The position numbers and the translations under genes were made by a program. The notes under the pieces are model-generated. The model searched no databases and was not told the DNA's origin. It was given only the letters and a program-made list of their open reading frames with translations. A DNA stretch of 64,000 bases from the NCBI RefSeq assembly GCF_004375085.3, contig NZ_SNAQ03000002.1, positions 372,001 to 436,000 on the forward strand, given 5' to 3'. This document shows, in pieces, positions 1 to 8,160 of the stretch (positions are counted from its first letter, which is position 1; every line of letters starts with the position of its first letter). This DNA comes from Lewinella sp. W8. Its GTDB lineage: Bacteria > Bacteroidota > Bacteroidia > Chitinophagales > Saprospiraceae.

Positions 1-540
1 TCAATCCCGCTGGTTGGCCGCCTTCATGTAGGTGTTCAGCTCCTTGTAGTCCAGCTTACCGCCCACGGCCTTGAGGTAGTCCATGATCTGAACGGCCTTC
101 TTGATGCGGGTTTCGCTGCGTTTGGGTTTGGCAATCACGTAGATCAGTCCGCGTTGCTTGCCGGGCGTCAGGGTGTGAAAGACGTCGTAGGCTTCCTCGT
201 CCAGGGCCCAAAGCTCGGCCAGTTCTTCGGGTAGTGGCATCCCGTACTCGCTTTCGTCCGGACTGATGGTCAGCTCGGCATCATCCCCCTCCTCGATGCC
301 AAATTTTTTGCGCACTTCCTTGCTGATCGTAATGAAGTAGTTCCCCTTACCGTCCGGCATCAGTCCGCTGTGGATACTGCCCTGTCCGTTGATGGTCACG
401 ATCACCCTCCGGTCCGTTTTGCCTTCCTGCTCAACGATGGGCGCGACGGCACTCCGCTTGATGGGGAAAACCGTGTAGTAAATGCCCCCGTAATTGAGGT
501 CTTCGTCGGCGAGTTGAAGGGTGGCCGTAATGGAAATCAT
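1..540 (-). CDS. DUF1905 / YdeI-like (OmpD-associated, bacteriocin-protection family) protein
   Basis: This 179-residue protein has the two-part layout of the DUF1905 plus YdeI/OmdA family. The N-terminal half (residues about 1-90) is a small beta-barrel-like DUF1905 domain with the characteristic RRVIVTINGQ and YFITISKEVRKKFGI segments, the latter resembling an AbrB/swapped-hairpin fold. The C-terminal half is the helical YdeI segment (LTPGKQRGLIYVIAKPKRSETRIKKAV). I chose the ATG at 540, which begins directly with the conserved ISITATLQL strand; the frame stays open to 624 but that extension has no family resemblance. The molecular function of the family is not firmly known. Two copies of the interspersed GCAGGTGCC motif lie just upstream in opposite orientations. 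The stop codon is at the window edge, so the gene is complete. Confidence 0.8.
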   Translation of the reverse strand: MISITATLQLADEDLNYGGIYYTVFPIKRSAVAPIVEQEGKTDRRVIVTINGQGSIHSGLMPDGKGNYFITISKEVRKKFGIEEGDDAELTISPDESEYGMPLPEELAELWALDEEAYDVFHTLTPGKQRGLIYVIAKPKRSETRIKKAVQIMDYLKAVGGKLDYKELNTYMKAANQRD

Positions 541-554
541 GGTCTGTTTAAATT

Positions 555-574
555 GGGCGCGGAGCGCAGGTGCC
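555..574 (+). repeat. Interspersed GGAGCGCAGGTGCC motif, copy 1
   Basis: The 20-bp site reads GGGCGC followed by GGAGCGCAGGTGCC. A shorter inverted copy, GGCACCTGCG, follows at 595-604, so the two could pair as a hairpin in the leader of the DUF1905 gene. It belongs to a family found at least ten times in this window. Confidence 0.7.
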
Positions 575-662
575 CTGCCGTCACAAGATAGCAAGGCACC
601 TGCGTTCATCGCCCAAGTTTTCAAAAGATACGCGGAAAGGATGCATTACACGAGCTAATCCA

Positions 663-1775
663 CTACCGTTTCAGCAATTCCATCACCTTATCCACCGGTA
701 GGGCTTCTATCCGGTGGCCGTCCCGGCCAACCATGGTTTCGGCGGCAAAAAGGGAATTGATGATGGCCTCCTCCGTCGCCTCGATCGTGGCCAGGAACAG
801 GGGAGACATCCCAGCGTTGCGCAACTCGGCTACCGTTCGCACCCGGTCCTGCCCCGCTACGATGCGGTTTTCCTCCGCCGTGGAAAAGGCGATGACGTAA
901 TCTCCGCTACCGTTGCTGGCGATGCCCCCCGTGCGCGCCAGTCCGAGCATCGCGCGCTTGGCCAGGCGCTCCAGGTTGCGGGCGCCCAGGGGCGCATCGG
1001 TGGCCACCACGATCATGCAGGAGCCGTCGGCCCGTTCCTCCAGTTGGTCCCTGAAGTAGTACTGCCCCAGCTCGGGGCCAATTGGCACGCCAGCGATCTG
1101 GAGCACACCCCCGAAGTTGGTTTGCACCAGCACCCCAACCGTGTATCCACCCAGGCTTGCGGGAAGTTGGCGGGAAGCCGTTCCGATGCCGCCCTTCCAG
1201 CCAAAACAAACGGTGCCGGTTCCCGCCCCGACGTTCCCCTCAATCACCGGGCCACCCTCCGCTACGGACAGGGCGTCCAAAACATCGCGTTCCGTCACGT
1301 GGCGGCCGCGAATGTCGTTGAGGTAACCGTCGTTGGTTTCCCCCACTACGGCGTTGACGCTGCGCACGCCTTCGTTTCCCGGAGCCGACAGGCAGTGCGT
1401 AACCAGTCCGCGGATACCGGTGGCCACACTCAGGGTATTGGTGAGGATGATGGGGGTCTCCAGATTGCCCAGTTCCCGAACCTGACTGTATCCCGCCAGT
1501 TTTCCGTATCCGTTGCCCAGGTAGATGGCGGCCGGCACCTTCTCCCGGTACAGATCACCGGCGTGCGGAAGGATGGCCGTCACGCCCGTGCGCACCGCTT
1601 CGCCCTCGATCCTGGTGACGTGCCCCACCCGGACGCCCGCCACATCGGTGATGGCGTTGTGCTTTCCCGGGGGCATCACTCCGATGATTATTCCCCGCTC
1701 CCGGGGCCGTTCCTGTGCCATGAGGGATAAGGTAAGGAGGAAATAAAATACACTCAGAGCGAGGGTCTTTTGCAT
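663..1775 (-). CDS. P1 family peptidase (DmpA-type aminopeptidase, MEROPS S58)
   Basis: This 370-residue protein matches DmpA/BapA beta-peptidyl aminopeptidases along its whole length. Such enzymes are N-terminal-nucleophile hydrolases that cut themselves into two chains and remove N-terminal residues from small peptides. The self-cleavage site is visible as Gly251-Ser252 in ADGSCMIVVATDAPL, with Ser252 the expected nucleophile. Asn220 in QTNFG corresponds to the conserved oxyanion-hole Asn. The GNVGAGTG and NGSGDYVIAFST blocks are also typical. Residues 1-20 (hydrophobic, ending LMA before QERP) look like a Sec signal peptide, so the enzyme is probably periplasmic. It lies 50 bp downstream of an ABC efflux operon on the same strand and may be read through from it. 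Substrate preference cannot be read from the sequence. Confidence 0.9.
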   Translation of the reverse strand: MQKTLALSVFYFLLTLSLMAQERPRERGIIIGVMPPGKHNAITDVAGVRVGHVTRIEGEAVRTGVTAILPHAGDLYREKVPAAIYLGNGYGKLAGYSQVRELGNLETPIILTNTLSVATGIRGLVTHCLSAPGNEGVRSVNAVVGETNDGYLNDIRGRHVTERDVLDALSVAEGGPVIEGNVGAGTGTVCFGWKGGIGTASRQLPASLGGYTVGVLVQTNFGGVLQIAGVPIGPELGQYYFRDQLEERADGSCMIVVATDAPLGARNLERLAKRAMLGLARTGGIASNGSGDYVIAFSTAEENRIVAGQDRVRTVAELRNAGMSPLFLATIEATEEAIINSLFAAETMVGRDGHRIEALPVDKVMELLKR

Positions 1776-1825
1776 CGGAGTAATCGTTTCCCGACAAGAT
1801 AAGACGAGCCCGAAAGATGACCGGA

Positions 1826-2527
1826 TCAGGAGGCGGGGGCCGGGGCGTGACCGCCCCCCAGAATCATCCCGTCGCCCATTTCGATGATCCGGTCCGTGCG
1901 GCGGGCAAAATCTTCGTCGTGGGTCACCACCAGGAGGGAAAGGCTCCGGCTGACGCTGAGGTCCCGAAAAACCTGAAATACGTTTTCGGAATTTTTACTG
2001 TCCAGGTTGCCGGTGGGCTCATCCCCCATGATGATCTCTGGATCATTGATCAGGGCCCGGGCGATGGACACCCGTTGCTTTTGCCCGCCCGAAAGCCGGG
2101 CGGCCTTCTTGTGCGCCTGGTCATCTACCCCGAGCAGGCGCAGCTTCGCCATGGCGTCTTCCCGCACCTCTTCGGTACTCTTCTCCCCCAGCTTGAGCCC
2201 GGGCAGCATCACGTTTTTCAGGACGGTAAATTCCGGCAGTAGGTAGTGAAACTGGAAAACGAATCCGATCCGCTTATTCCGGATGTGCGCCAGTTGTTCG
2301 CGGGATTGCCCCGTCACCTTTTTCCCGGCCAGGTAGAGCTCCCCGGTGTAATCCGTATCCATGGTGGACAGAATGTAAAGGAGCGTGGATTTACCACAGC
2401 CCGACTTCCCCATAATGGAAACGAATTCCCCGCGGTTTACGGACAGGGAAATGTCCTTGAGGACGTGAAAGCGAACGGGTTGTTCGAAGTATTTATCCAG
2501 GTGTCGTGCTTCCAGAACGTAGGCCAT
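1826..2527 (-). CDS. ABC transporter ATP-binding protein (LolD/MacB type)
   Basis: This is a 233-residue ATPase subunit of an ABC exporter of the LolD/MacB/FtsE class. The Walker A motif GKSGCGKST lies at residues 40-48, the Q-loop context is [12 protein letters not shown], the signature is [15 protein letters not shown] and Walker B is [12 protein letters not shown]. The [14 protein letters not shown] stretch is typical of LolD-like enzymes that drive mechanotransmission permeases. It is the last gene of a three-gene operon: adaptor lipoprotein, permease (9 bp upstream) and ATPase. The set therefore resembles MacAB split into separate permease and ATPase chains. The cargo is unknown; peptides, lipoproteins or small toxic molecules are all seen with this family. 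Confidence 0.93.
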   Translation of the reverse strand: MAYVLEARHLDKYFEQPVRFHVLKDISLSVNRGEFVSIMGKSGCGKSTLLYILSTMDTDYTGELYLAGKKVTGQSREQLAHIRNKRIGFVFQFHYLLPEFTVLKNVMLPGLKLGEKSTEEVREDAMAKLRLLGVDDQAHKKAARLSGGQKQRVSIARALINDPEIIMGDEPTGNLDSKNSENVFQVFRDLSVSRSLSLLVVTHDEDFARRTDRIIEMGDGMILGGGHAPAPAS

Positions 2528-2536
2528 GGTTTGGGT

Positions 2537-3799
2537 TTATTGTCCGCGAATAATTTCTACCGGATCAATCTTCCGGGCCCTACGGGCGGGCAGGAAGCCG
2601 GCAAAGAAGGTGGAAATCATGGCGAATACGATCCCGATGATGTAGTACGCCGGGTCAAAATTGACCGGATACGTTTTGATGGTGGGTAGCGCCTCGGTCA
2701 CGAAGGGAGTATTGTCGATGAGTACGGAAACGCCGAAGCCGATCACGAGGCCAATCAGACCACCCACCAGGCCGATGATGAGGGCCTGGCTGATGAAGAT
2801 CACGTTGATGTCCCGTCCCGTGAAGCCTACGGCCTTCAGGATGGCGATGTCGTTCATCTTCTCGTAGATGAGCATGTTGAGGATGTTGTAAATCCCGAAG
2901 CCCGCCACGATGAGCAACGTAATGGATACGGCGTAGGTAATCAGGTTTCGGATCGTGGTGCCGGTCTCAAACTGGGCGTTGGCCGTCTGAATGTCCAGCG
3001 CCGTCAGGTCAAACTGATCACTGATTCGCCGCGACATGGGGCCGGCCTCGTCGATGTCGTAGAGCTTTACGTGAATGTTGGATACGTAGTCTCTACCCTC
3101 GCCCAGCAGTTGTTGGGCCGTCCCCAGGTTCACGTAACTCTGGACGTTATCCACTTCGGCCAGCCCGCTCTGGAAAATCCCGACGATCTTGAGAGAAAAC
3201 AGCCCTCCCGCTACCGTACTTACCTGAATGCGGTCCCCCACGTCAACGGACATATTCCCCGCCACCCCGGCGCCCAACAGGATGCCGTTGCGGGTGCGCA
3301 GCAGGTCTTCCGGACTCCCCCGCACGATGTAATCTCCGAAATTAAACAGGCGAATTTCTTCGTTGACGTCGATTCCGTTGACCAGTCCGTTTAGCTGAAT
3401 GGAGCCCGCCAGGTAGAACACCCGGGCGTTGACCTGGGAAGTTGCCCCCCGAACGGAGTCGTGCCCCTTCAGGTAATTCAGGATGGCGGCCCCGTTGTGA
3501 ATCCGCTCCTGCGTTTGCCGTGGTTTTACCGAGCGGACGACGTTGAGGTTATCGGCAAAGCCCTCGTACAGGTCAACCGGTTGCCGTTCGCTGGGCTTGA
3601 TTTCGTTGTAGATCTGGATGTGGGGTGTGCGGTTGAGAATGAGGCCATCCAGGAGCCCGTTCAGTCCGGTCATGAAACTGACCATGATGATGAAGGTACC
3701 GATCCCGAAGGTCACCCCCAGGGTGGCAATGGCCGTCTGCTTAAAGCGAGATAGTAAGTGGGTACGGGTAACGTCCAGCAGTATCCTCAGGTCCTTCAT
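2537..3799 (-). CDS. ABC transporter permease (MacB/LolE type, FtsX-like domain)
   Basis: The 420-residue permease has the four-helix MacB/LolCE topology: one N-terminal membrane helix (about residues 20-45, TAIATLGVTFGIGTFIIMV), a long periplasmic MacB_PCD-like domain (about 50-270), and three C-terminal helices forming the FtsX domain (LITYAVSITLLIVAGFGIYNILNML onward). The C terminus ARKIDPVEIIRGQ is the classic family ending. I start it at ATG 3799, four bases after the stop of the adaptor gene; an upstream in-frame start would overlap that gene and add non-family residues. The three genes are tightly packed and surely co-transcribed, the adaptor supplying the periplasmic link to an outer-membrane factor encoded elsewhere. 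Confidence 0.92.
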   Translation of the reverse strand: MKDLRILLDVTRTHLLSRFKQTAIATLGVTFGIGTFIIMVSFMTGLNGLLDGLILNRTPHIQIYNEIKPSERQPVDLYEGFADNLNVVRSVKPRQTQERIHNGAAILNYLKGHDSVRGATSQVNARVFYLAGSIQLNGLVNGIDVNEEIRLFNFGDYIVRGSPEDLLRTRNGILLGAGVAGNMSVDVGDRIQVSTVAGGLFSLKIVGIFQSGLAEVDNVQSYVNLGTAQQLLGEGRDYVSNIHVKLYDIDEAGPMSRRISDQFDLTALDIQTANAQFETGTTIRNLITYAVSITLLIVAGFGIYNILNMLIYEKMNDIAILKAVGFTGRDINVIFISQALIIGLVGGLIGLVIGFGVSVLIDNTPFVTEALPTIKTYPVNFDPAYYIIGIVFAMISTFFAGFLPARRARKIDPVEIIRGQ

Positions 3800-3803
3800 C
3801 GCA

Positions 3804-4907
3804 TCAGGGTTTACGCAGCACGGTACTCGTGTCAATGCCGCCGAGAATTTCCACCTGCGTTAAGCTGCGCAGTCCCGTTTGTACGACGACCTCCCCGGTG
3901 TCGGTGAGTACGCGATTTTCCCCAATCAGGTATTCTGCCGGAATGACCAGCGTTTTCGCTTTTTCGCGCAGCACGATATTGGCTTCCCCGGAAAGCCCCG
4001 AATAAAGCCGGTCCGGAACCTCCAGAAATTTCCCCTCCACGAGATAGGTCTGCGTCCGGGAGTCTTTGGTGGGATAAATTTTGGTGACCTCCGCCCGAAA
4101 GGCCCGCCCCCGATAGGCTTCCAGACTGACGAGAATGGCCTGTCCGATCCGAACCTGGGTGATGTCCATCTCGTCAATTTGCATTTCGAGCACAAACTGA
4201 TCGGGTTTGCCGATGGTAGCCAGCACTTCCTGCCCACCGATGAGCTCACCTACTTCTTTTTGCAGACTGTACACCTTGCCGTTCATCCGGGAGTCAATCA
4301 CAAAATCATCCAGGTTTTCCCGGGCCTGCTGCAGTTGGTTACGGGCCTGTTCGTAGGCCACCTGATTGTCTTCCTGCAGCTGAGCGTATTGTTGGCGGAG
4401 GACGATAAGTTGTTTGCGGCTGCTCTCCAGTCGCAGGGCCCGCTGTTCTACTTGTTGTTTGGAGCCGATTTGTTGGTCCCAGAGCCGCTGCTGTCGGGCG
4501 TAATCCGTCGAATCCTGCGTAATCTGCCGCCGCTGCTGGCTGATTTCTGCCCGTAGGTTGGCTAAGCTCGCCGCATCCCATCGCGCGTAGCGCTCGGCCT
4601 TCTCCAGACTGAGGCGGGCGTTGTCTACGGCCAGTGCCTGACCGGTAGCCTCGATCCTGGCCAGTGGCTGGCCACGGGTAACCGTATCCCCCACTTCCAC
4701 GTAAAGTTGCTCCACGATCCCTCCCCGCGGAGCGAAAACGGAGTAAACGCCCTGCGGGACTACGGTTACGGAGGCGTAAACGGACTCCGTAACGCCGCCC
4801 AGGGCCGGCCGGATACCGGCCGTCTCTTCTTCACAAGCCAGCAGAATACCGCCAATTCCCAGTAAAAGGATCACGTAGCGTATGGCTCGGGTATACAATG
4901 GTCTCAT
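3804..4907 (-). CDS. Periplasmic adaptor (HlyD/MacA-type) lipoprotein
   Basis: The 367-residue protein is a membrane-fusion (adaptor) subunit. A short lipoprotein signal ends in ILLAC with Cys25 as the lipidation site. Then come the first half of a lipoyl/barrel-sandwich domain (VYSVFAPRGGIVEQLYVEVGDTVTRGQPLARIEA), a long alpha-helical coiled-coil hairpin (about residues 80-200, rich in Q, R and L), the second lipoyl half (DSRMNGKVYSLQKEVGELIGGQEVLATIG) and a beta-barrel domain. It is the first gene of an operon with a MacB-like permease and an ATPase. A promoter with -7 TACCTTTC lies about 18 bp upstream of the start, and a terminator at 5124-5155 separates it from the preceding genes. Confidence 0.9.
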   Translation of the reverse strand: MRPLYTRAIRYVILLLGIGGILLACEEETAGIRPALGGVTESVYASVTVVPQGVYSVFAPRGGIVEQLYVEVGDTVTRGQPLARIEATGQALAVDNARLSLEKAERYARWDAASLANLRAEISQQRRQITQDSTDYARQQRLWDQQIGSKQQVEQRALRLESSRKQLIVLRQQYAQLQEDNQVAYEQARNQLQQARENLDDFVIDSRMNGKVYSLQKEVGELIGGQEVLATIGKPDQFVLEMQIDEMDITQVRIGQAILVSLEAYRGRAFRAEVTKIYPTKDSRTQTYLVEGKFLEVPDRLYSGLSGEANIVLREKAKTLVIPAEYLIGENRVLTDTGEVVVQTGLRSLTQVEILGGIDTSTVLRKP

Positions 4908-4924
4908 ATTTCGATTAATGCCCG

Positions 4925-4956
4925 GAAAGGTAGGGAGCGTCGTACGGGAACTCCAA
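4925..4956 (-). promoter_or_regulatory. Candidate Bacteroidota-type promoter of the adaptor/ABC operon
   Basis: On the minus strand a -33 TTG (4956-4954) and a -7 TACCTTTC (4932-4925) are separated by 21 bp, matching the Bacteroidota TTTG / TAnnTTTG pattern at seven of eight -7 positions. Transcription would start near 4920, giving a short leader before ATG 4907. Confidence 0.5.
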
Positions 4957-5123
4957 GGTCCTGCTGCCGGGCAGCCGATGATTTATATCAGCAATCGACC
5001 AAAATGGGGGCCAAATATTTATTTCGGGATTCCCACGAACACCGCCGTCACTTTCACGTTACAGGGTGAAAACGGAGCGGTGAGTCCAATCCGCTGTTCC
5101 AAAGACATACTATCGTGGTAACG

Positions 5124-5155
5124 AAGACCGGCCCGGATTGCTCCGGGTCGGTCTT
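5124..5155 (-). terminator. Rho-independent terminator after the repeat-protein gene
   Basis: A 14-bp stem (5124-5137 with 5142-5155, one G-T wobble) around a TTGC loop lies 44 bp past the stop of the T9SS repeat protein and upstream of the ABC operon promoter. It can act in both directions, but only the minus strand has a gene running into it. Confidence 0.75.
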
Positions 5156-5198
5156 TATCGTTTACCGGGTCAGGCCAGGTAATCCTTCCGGACGGACA

Positions 5199-6455
5199 TT
5201 ACTCTCCACCACCAACGAGCAGAATCTTGGCCTGGGTCTCCCCCGTCTGGGGTTGGGCCACCCGAATCAGGTAGGATCCCGAGGGTAATCGGCGGGTGAG
5301 GTCAAAACGGGAGGCTCCACCCGGAACGGAAGTAAATTCCCGCTCCAACAATTGCTTCCCGTTGGCGTCGAATATCTGCAGACGCAGTGGCGCCTGATCC
5401 GAGACCCCTTCCGTCCGCAGGCTGAAGTGCCGGCCGGTATTCGGGTTCGGGAAGAGGGTAAAGCCCCAGTCGGCAACCTGGGAGTAGTTCACCTCCACGA
5501 GGTGACTGAGGCTGATGGTGCCGTCGAAATCGGTGGTCTTGAGTCGGTAAAAGGACGTTCCCTGGTAGGGCGCTTCGTCGCGCATACTGTAGTGCAGTCG
5601 TTCGCCGGGCTCACTGAATCCGGCGGCGGGCGTCTCCCCTACCCAATCGAATGAACTTCCGTCCCGGGTTTTTTCGATGGTGAAAAAGTCCGTGGACACC
5701 TCGTCTTCCGTTACCCAGCGGAGTAATACGAAATCATCTTCCGGAAAGGCATCAAAGCTGATGAGCGTGAGCGGCAGCGGGATGACCCCGTCGAACGTGG
5801 CTTTGTCGAAACCGTCGCCGGCCCCACCGCCGTAGAGAATGGCCAGGCTCTGTCCACTCAGCGCAAAGGCACCGGTATTTTGGTCGAAACCGTCACCGGG
5901 ACCGCCACCAAAGAGGGCGTCAAACATGGTCCCGTCGAGGGCCAGGGAGGCCATTCGCTTGTCAAAGCCGTCACCGGCACCACCGCCGTAGAGTCCCGCA
6001 ATGGAGGCTCCGTTCAGGGCGAAGTTATCCGAGAATCGGTCGAAGCCGTCGCCACCGCCACCCCCGTAGAGGACACTGGTGGAAACGCCTCCCAGGGAAG
6101 CATTGACCAGGGAGCGATCAAAGCCATCGCCGGCACTTCCTCCGTATAGGGCCGCAAGGTTCTGCCCGCTCAGGCCAAAGGTGGCGGCGTTTTGGTCAAA
6201 GCCATCGCCGGCACCGCCGCCAAAGAGGGCGGCAACGGATTGGCCGCCGAGGGCGGCCGAAGCCGTCCGTTGGTCCACCCCGTCACCCGGGCCACCGCCG
6301 TAAAGCGGGCGCAGGCCGGAGGGAATTCCGTCCAGGGTAAGCTGTGGGCTATCGGAATAATCCAGACCGTCACCCCCTCCGCCACCGAATTGGGCCAGGA
6401 GGGGTGGTGAAAGCCCCCACAGCAGGACCAGTAAAGTTATTATCAGGCATCGCAT
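5199..6455 (-). CDS. T9SS-secreted protein with 26-residue GGGxGDGFD repeats
   Basis: The 418-residue protein starts with a signal peptide (residues 1-21, ending PPLLA) at ATG 6455, seven bases after the stop of the upstream SUMF1-domain gene. Residues 29-217 are a run of seven units that end in a (L/F)(Y/F)GGGxG DGxD element, six of them exactly 26 residues long. A fibronectin-III-like segment follows (about 220-320, DFFTIEKTRDGSSFDWVG) and then a type A T9SS sorting domain (LFPNPNTGRHFSL ... GSYLIRVAQPQTG). The product should be carried through the outer membrane and fixed to the surface or released. The repeats resemble calcium-binding glycine-rich turns but are spaced far wider than RTX nonapeptides. 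The repeat function is unknown; the close pairing with the SUMF1 gene suggests a joint role. Confidence 0.85.
   Translation of the reverse strand: MRCLIITLLVLLWGLSPPLLAQFGGGGGDGLDYSDSPQLTLDGIPSGLRPLYGGGPGDGVDQRTASAALGGQSVAALFGGGAGDGFDQNAATFGLSGQNLAALYGGSAGDGFDRSLVNASLGGVSTSVLYGGGGGDGFDRFSDNFALNGASIAGLYGGGAGDGFDKRMASLALDGTMFDALFGGGPGDGFDQNTGAFALSGQSLAILYGGGAGDGFDKATFDGVIPLPLTLISFDAFPEDDFVLLRWVTEDEVSTDFFTIEKTRDGSSFDWVGETPAAGFSEPGERLHYSMRDEAPYQGTSFYRLKTTDFDGTISLSHLVEVNYSQVADWGFTLFPNPNTGRHFSLRTEGVSDQAPLRLQIFDANGKQLLEREFTSVPGGASRFDLTRRLPSGSYLIRVAQPQTGETQAKILLVGGGE
5805..6371 (-). repeat. 78-bp in-frame tandem repeats encoding 26-residue units
   Basis: Seven copies encode units that begin DGxD and end LYGGGxG or LFGGGxG. 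The first unit is 29 residues; the remaining six are exactly 26. The middle of each unit varies while the glycine-rich end is nearly fixed, so the array has diverged and is not a fresh expansion. Confidence 0.85.
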
Positions 6456-6462
6456 GGCTACG

Positions 6463-7947
6463 CTATTGTGCCGTACGTACGCCCCGGAAGCCGATTCGTC
6501 CGTTGGTGCCCGAGAAGGAGTTGGCCGCATCGTTGCGGTCGGAGACGAAGAGGAATTGCGCCTGGTTCGGGTAAGATCCGCCCCGGTAGCCGATGCCCGC
6601 ATCGGTGCCCGGCCATCCCGAAACGTTATGGCGACCATTGCCGGGGATTTCCCCGTCTCCGTGGTTGCCGGTAAAAGACCGGCCCTCCGGATTGCCGACG
6701 GAAATGGCCCGCTCGTATACGTTGCCGGTAAGTTCCATGATGCCGTAATAGGAGCCACCCGTTTCTTCCCGATTATTGACGCCCGCACTGGCCGGGAAAA
6801 TACCACAGCGCTTAGGGCCAGCAGTCAGTCCGTTGGTTTCCTGGTAATTGGCGTTACCCGTTCCACTTCCGGGATTGGTGATGATTTCGTTCTCGGTACC
6901 CGCCCCGGCAAGTTCGTAGGCTTCCCCGTGGATATTGGAGGTCCCCCAGGCAAAGCCCCCCACGATGGAGGACAGCGTGCCGCGGCAGGATTTCTCGTAT
7001 TCCGTTTCCGTCATGGGTCGCAGGCCGGCCCAGTCCAGGTAAGCCAGTAGAAACTCGTTGCGCACGTAATTCATCGGAACGTTAGGTAGCGTGGTCGTCG
7101 CCGAGCCGGCGTCCGGCCAGCTGATGGCGTTGCGGATAAACTCGTCATCGGAGTTCTTACCCTCCGGACCGGTAACGTCCAGGTTGGTCTTCTGAGTGGG
7201 CGTAAGGGTGTTGAAGAAGCTGACCCACTGGTCCTGGGAGGTTTCGTACTTCTGGCAGTAGTACGCCGCGAAGCCCTTGGGGAAGGCGGCGGGAATGGGG
7301 CCAAGCTGGTCCCCACCGTTGACGGTATTCTCGTAGTACAACTGCCCCGCAGTATTGCCCACCGTAATGGCGTCTTCGGAAGAAACGGTGTAGGGTAACC
7401 GCCCGAGGATGGCCACGCTGGCCGGAGTATAGAAGTGATCGATCTCGGTCGTGGTGTTATTGATCAGGGGTCTACGCACGCCAATCTGGAAGGCCCCCTC
7501 GGGCACGTACACCATCTCGATGGCAAAAACCTGCACGTCGACCACGGCATTGTCGTCCACGCCGTCGGCACCGTAATCCCATCGCAGCTTGAGGTCGGAG
7601 AAGCTGACGTCTCCGCTCCCGTCTCCCGAGCGGTAGATGAAGGCACCGACATTGTCGGCGGTAACGTCGATGGCAGCGCCGCCGGACGGGATACCACCGA
7701 TGATCGTAGCGTGCCGCCAGGCGTCTCCGTTGACGCGGTACTTCACGAACACCCAGGCGGCGTCCCAGTTGGCGGGTCCTACGCTGATGCGCCAGGAGTT
7801 TTCCCAGGACAGGTCAAAGCCCACCTCGGTCACCTGGGTATCGGTGTTCTGACCGTTGAGGGTGATGTTGGTGACGGCGATGTTATTGGCCGCCAGTGAT
7901 AATTGGAACAGTCCGAACAGACTGCAGATAAGGAGAAAGTTTTTCAT
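6463..7947 (-). CDS. Secreted SUMF1 / formylglycine-generating-enzyme-like protein
   Basis: The 494-residue protein has a signal peptide (residues 1-20, MKNFLLICSLFGLFQLSLAA), an N-terminal beta-rich region (about 21-140, containing WENSWR and AAWVFVKYR) and a SUMF1 (FGE-sulfatase) domain from about residue 145 to the end. Visible SUMF1 landmarks are EMVYVPEGAFQIG, FCQKYE-like AAYYCQKYETSQDQW, LLAYLDWAGLRPMTETEYEKSCRG, GIMELTGNVYERAIS and the terminal IGFRGVR. The domain often acts in substrate binding or oxidation rather than sulfatase activation, and no sulfatase gene is nearby. I do not see a clear FGE active-site Cys pair. It has no T9SS domain of its own but is translationally close (7 bp) to the GGGxGDG repeat protein, which does. 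Confidence 0.85.
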   Translation of the reverse strand: MKNFLLICSLFGLFQLSLAANNIAVTNITLNGQNTDTQVTEVGFDLSWENSWRISVGPANWDAAWVFVKYRVNGDAWRHATIIGGIPSGGAAIDVTADNVGAFIYRSGDGSGDVSFSDLKLRWDYGADGVDDNAVVDVQVFAIEMVYVPEGAFQIGVRRPLINNTTTEIDHFYTPASVAILGRLPYTVSSEDAITVGNTAGQLYYENTVNGGDQLGPIPAAFPKGFAAYYCQKYETSQDQWVSFFNTLTPTQKTNLDVTGPEGKNSDDEFIRNAISWPDAGSATTTLPNVPMNYVRNEFLLAYLDWAGLRPMTETEYEKSCRGTLSSIVGGFAWGTSNIHGEAYELAGAGTENEIITNPGSGTGNANYQETNGLTAGPKRCGIFPASAGVNNREETGGSYYGIMELTGNVYERAISVGNPEGRSFTGNHGDGEIPGNGRHNVSGWPGTDAGIGYRGGSYPNQAQFLFVSDRNDAANSFSGTNGRIGFRGVRTAQ

Positions 7948-8064
7948 AGTAGAGGGAATTATGTATGGCTTTATGGCGGGATTTTCCGCCCCGTTACGGT
8001 ATGCCCAATTAAATTAGTCCCTAAACCCACTATGCGTCAGACCTTTAACGTTCCGAACGACTTT

Positions 8065-8084
8065 GGCACCTGCGCTCCGTCGCC
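8065..8084 (-). repeat. Interspersed GGAGCGCAGGTGCC motif, copy 2
   Basis: On the minus strand the site reads GGGCGAC followed by GGAGCGCAGGTGCC (written here as the reverse complement). It is intergenic, about 80 bp upstream of queE. Confidence 0.7.
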
Positions 8085-8160
8085 CCACCCTGCCCAACAT
8101 TGACCGATCAAAAGGCCACCCGGCGCAAACCCAAAACAATGCTCGGGTGTATTCTTGTCC

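Noticed and set aside
4908..5123. Small gene in the gap between the ABC operon and the repeat-protein gene
   Set aside because: The open frame here starts in the adaptor signal peptide on the opposite strand, has no ribosome-binding site or domain, and overlaps the candidate promoter.
5805..6371. RTX calcium-binding repeats
   Set aside because: The Gly/Asp element recurs every 26 residues, not every 9, and the UxGGxGxDx pattern is incomplete.
8065..8084. Ribosome-binding or operator site for queE
   Set aside because: The sequence is one copy of a motif dispersed in unrelated places, including inside genes, so it is not specific to queE; no preQ1 riboswitch was recognised either.
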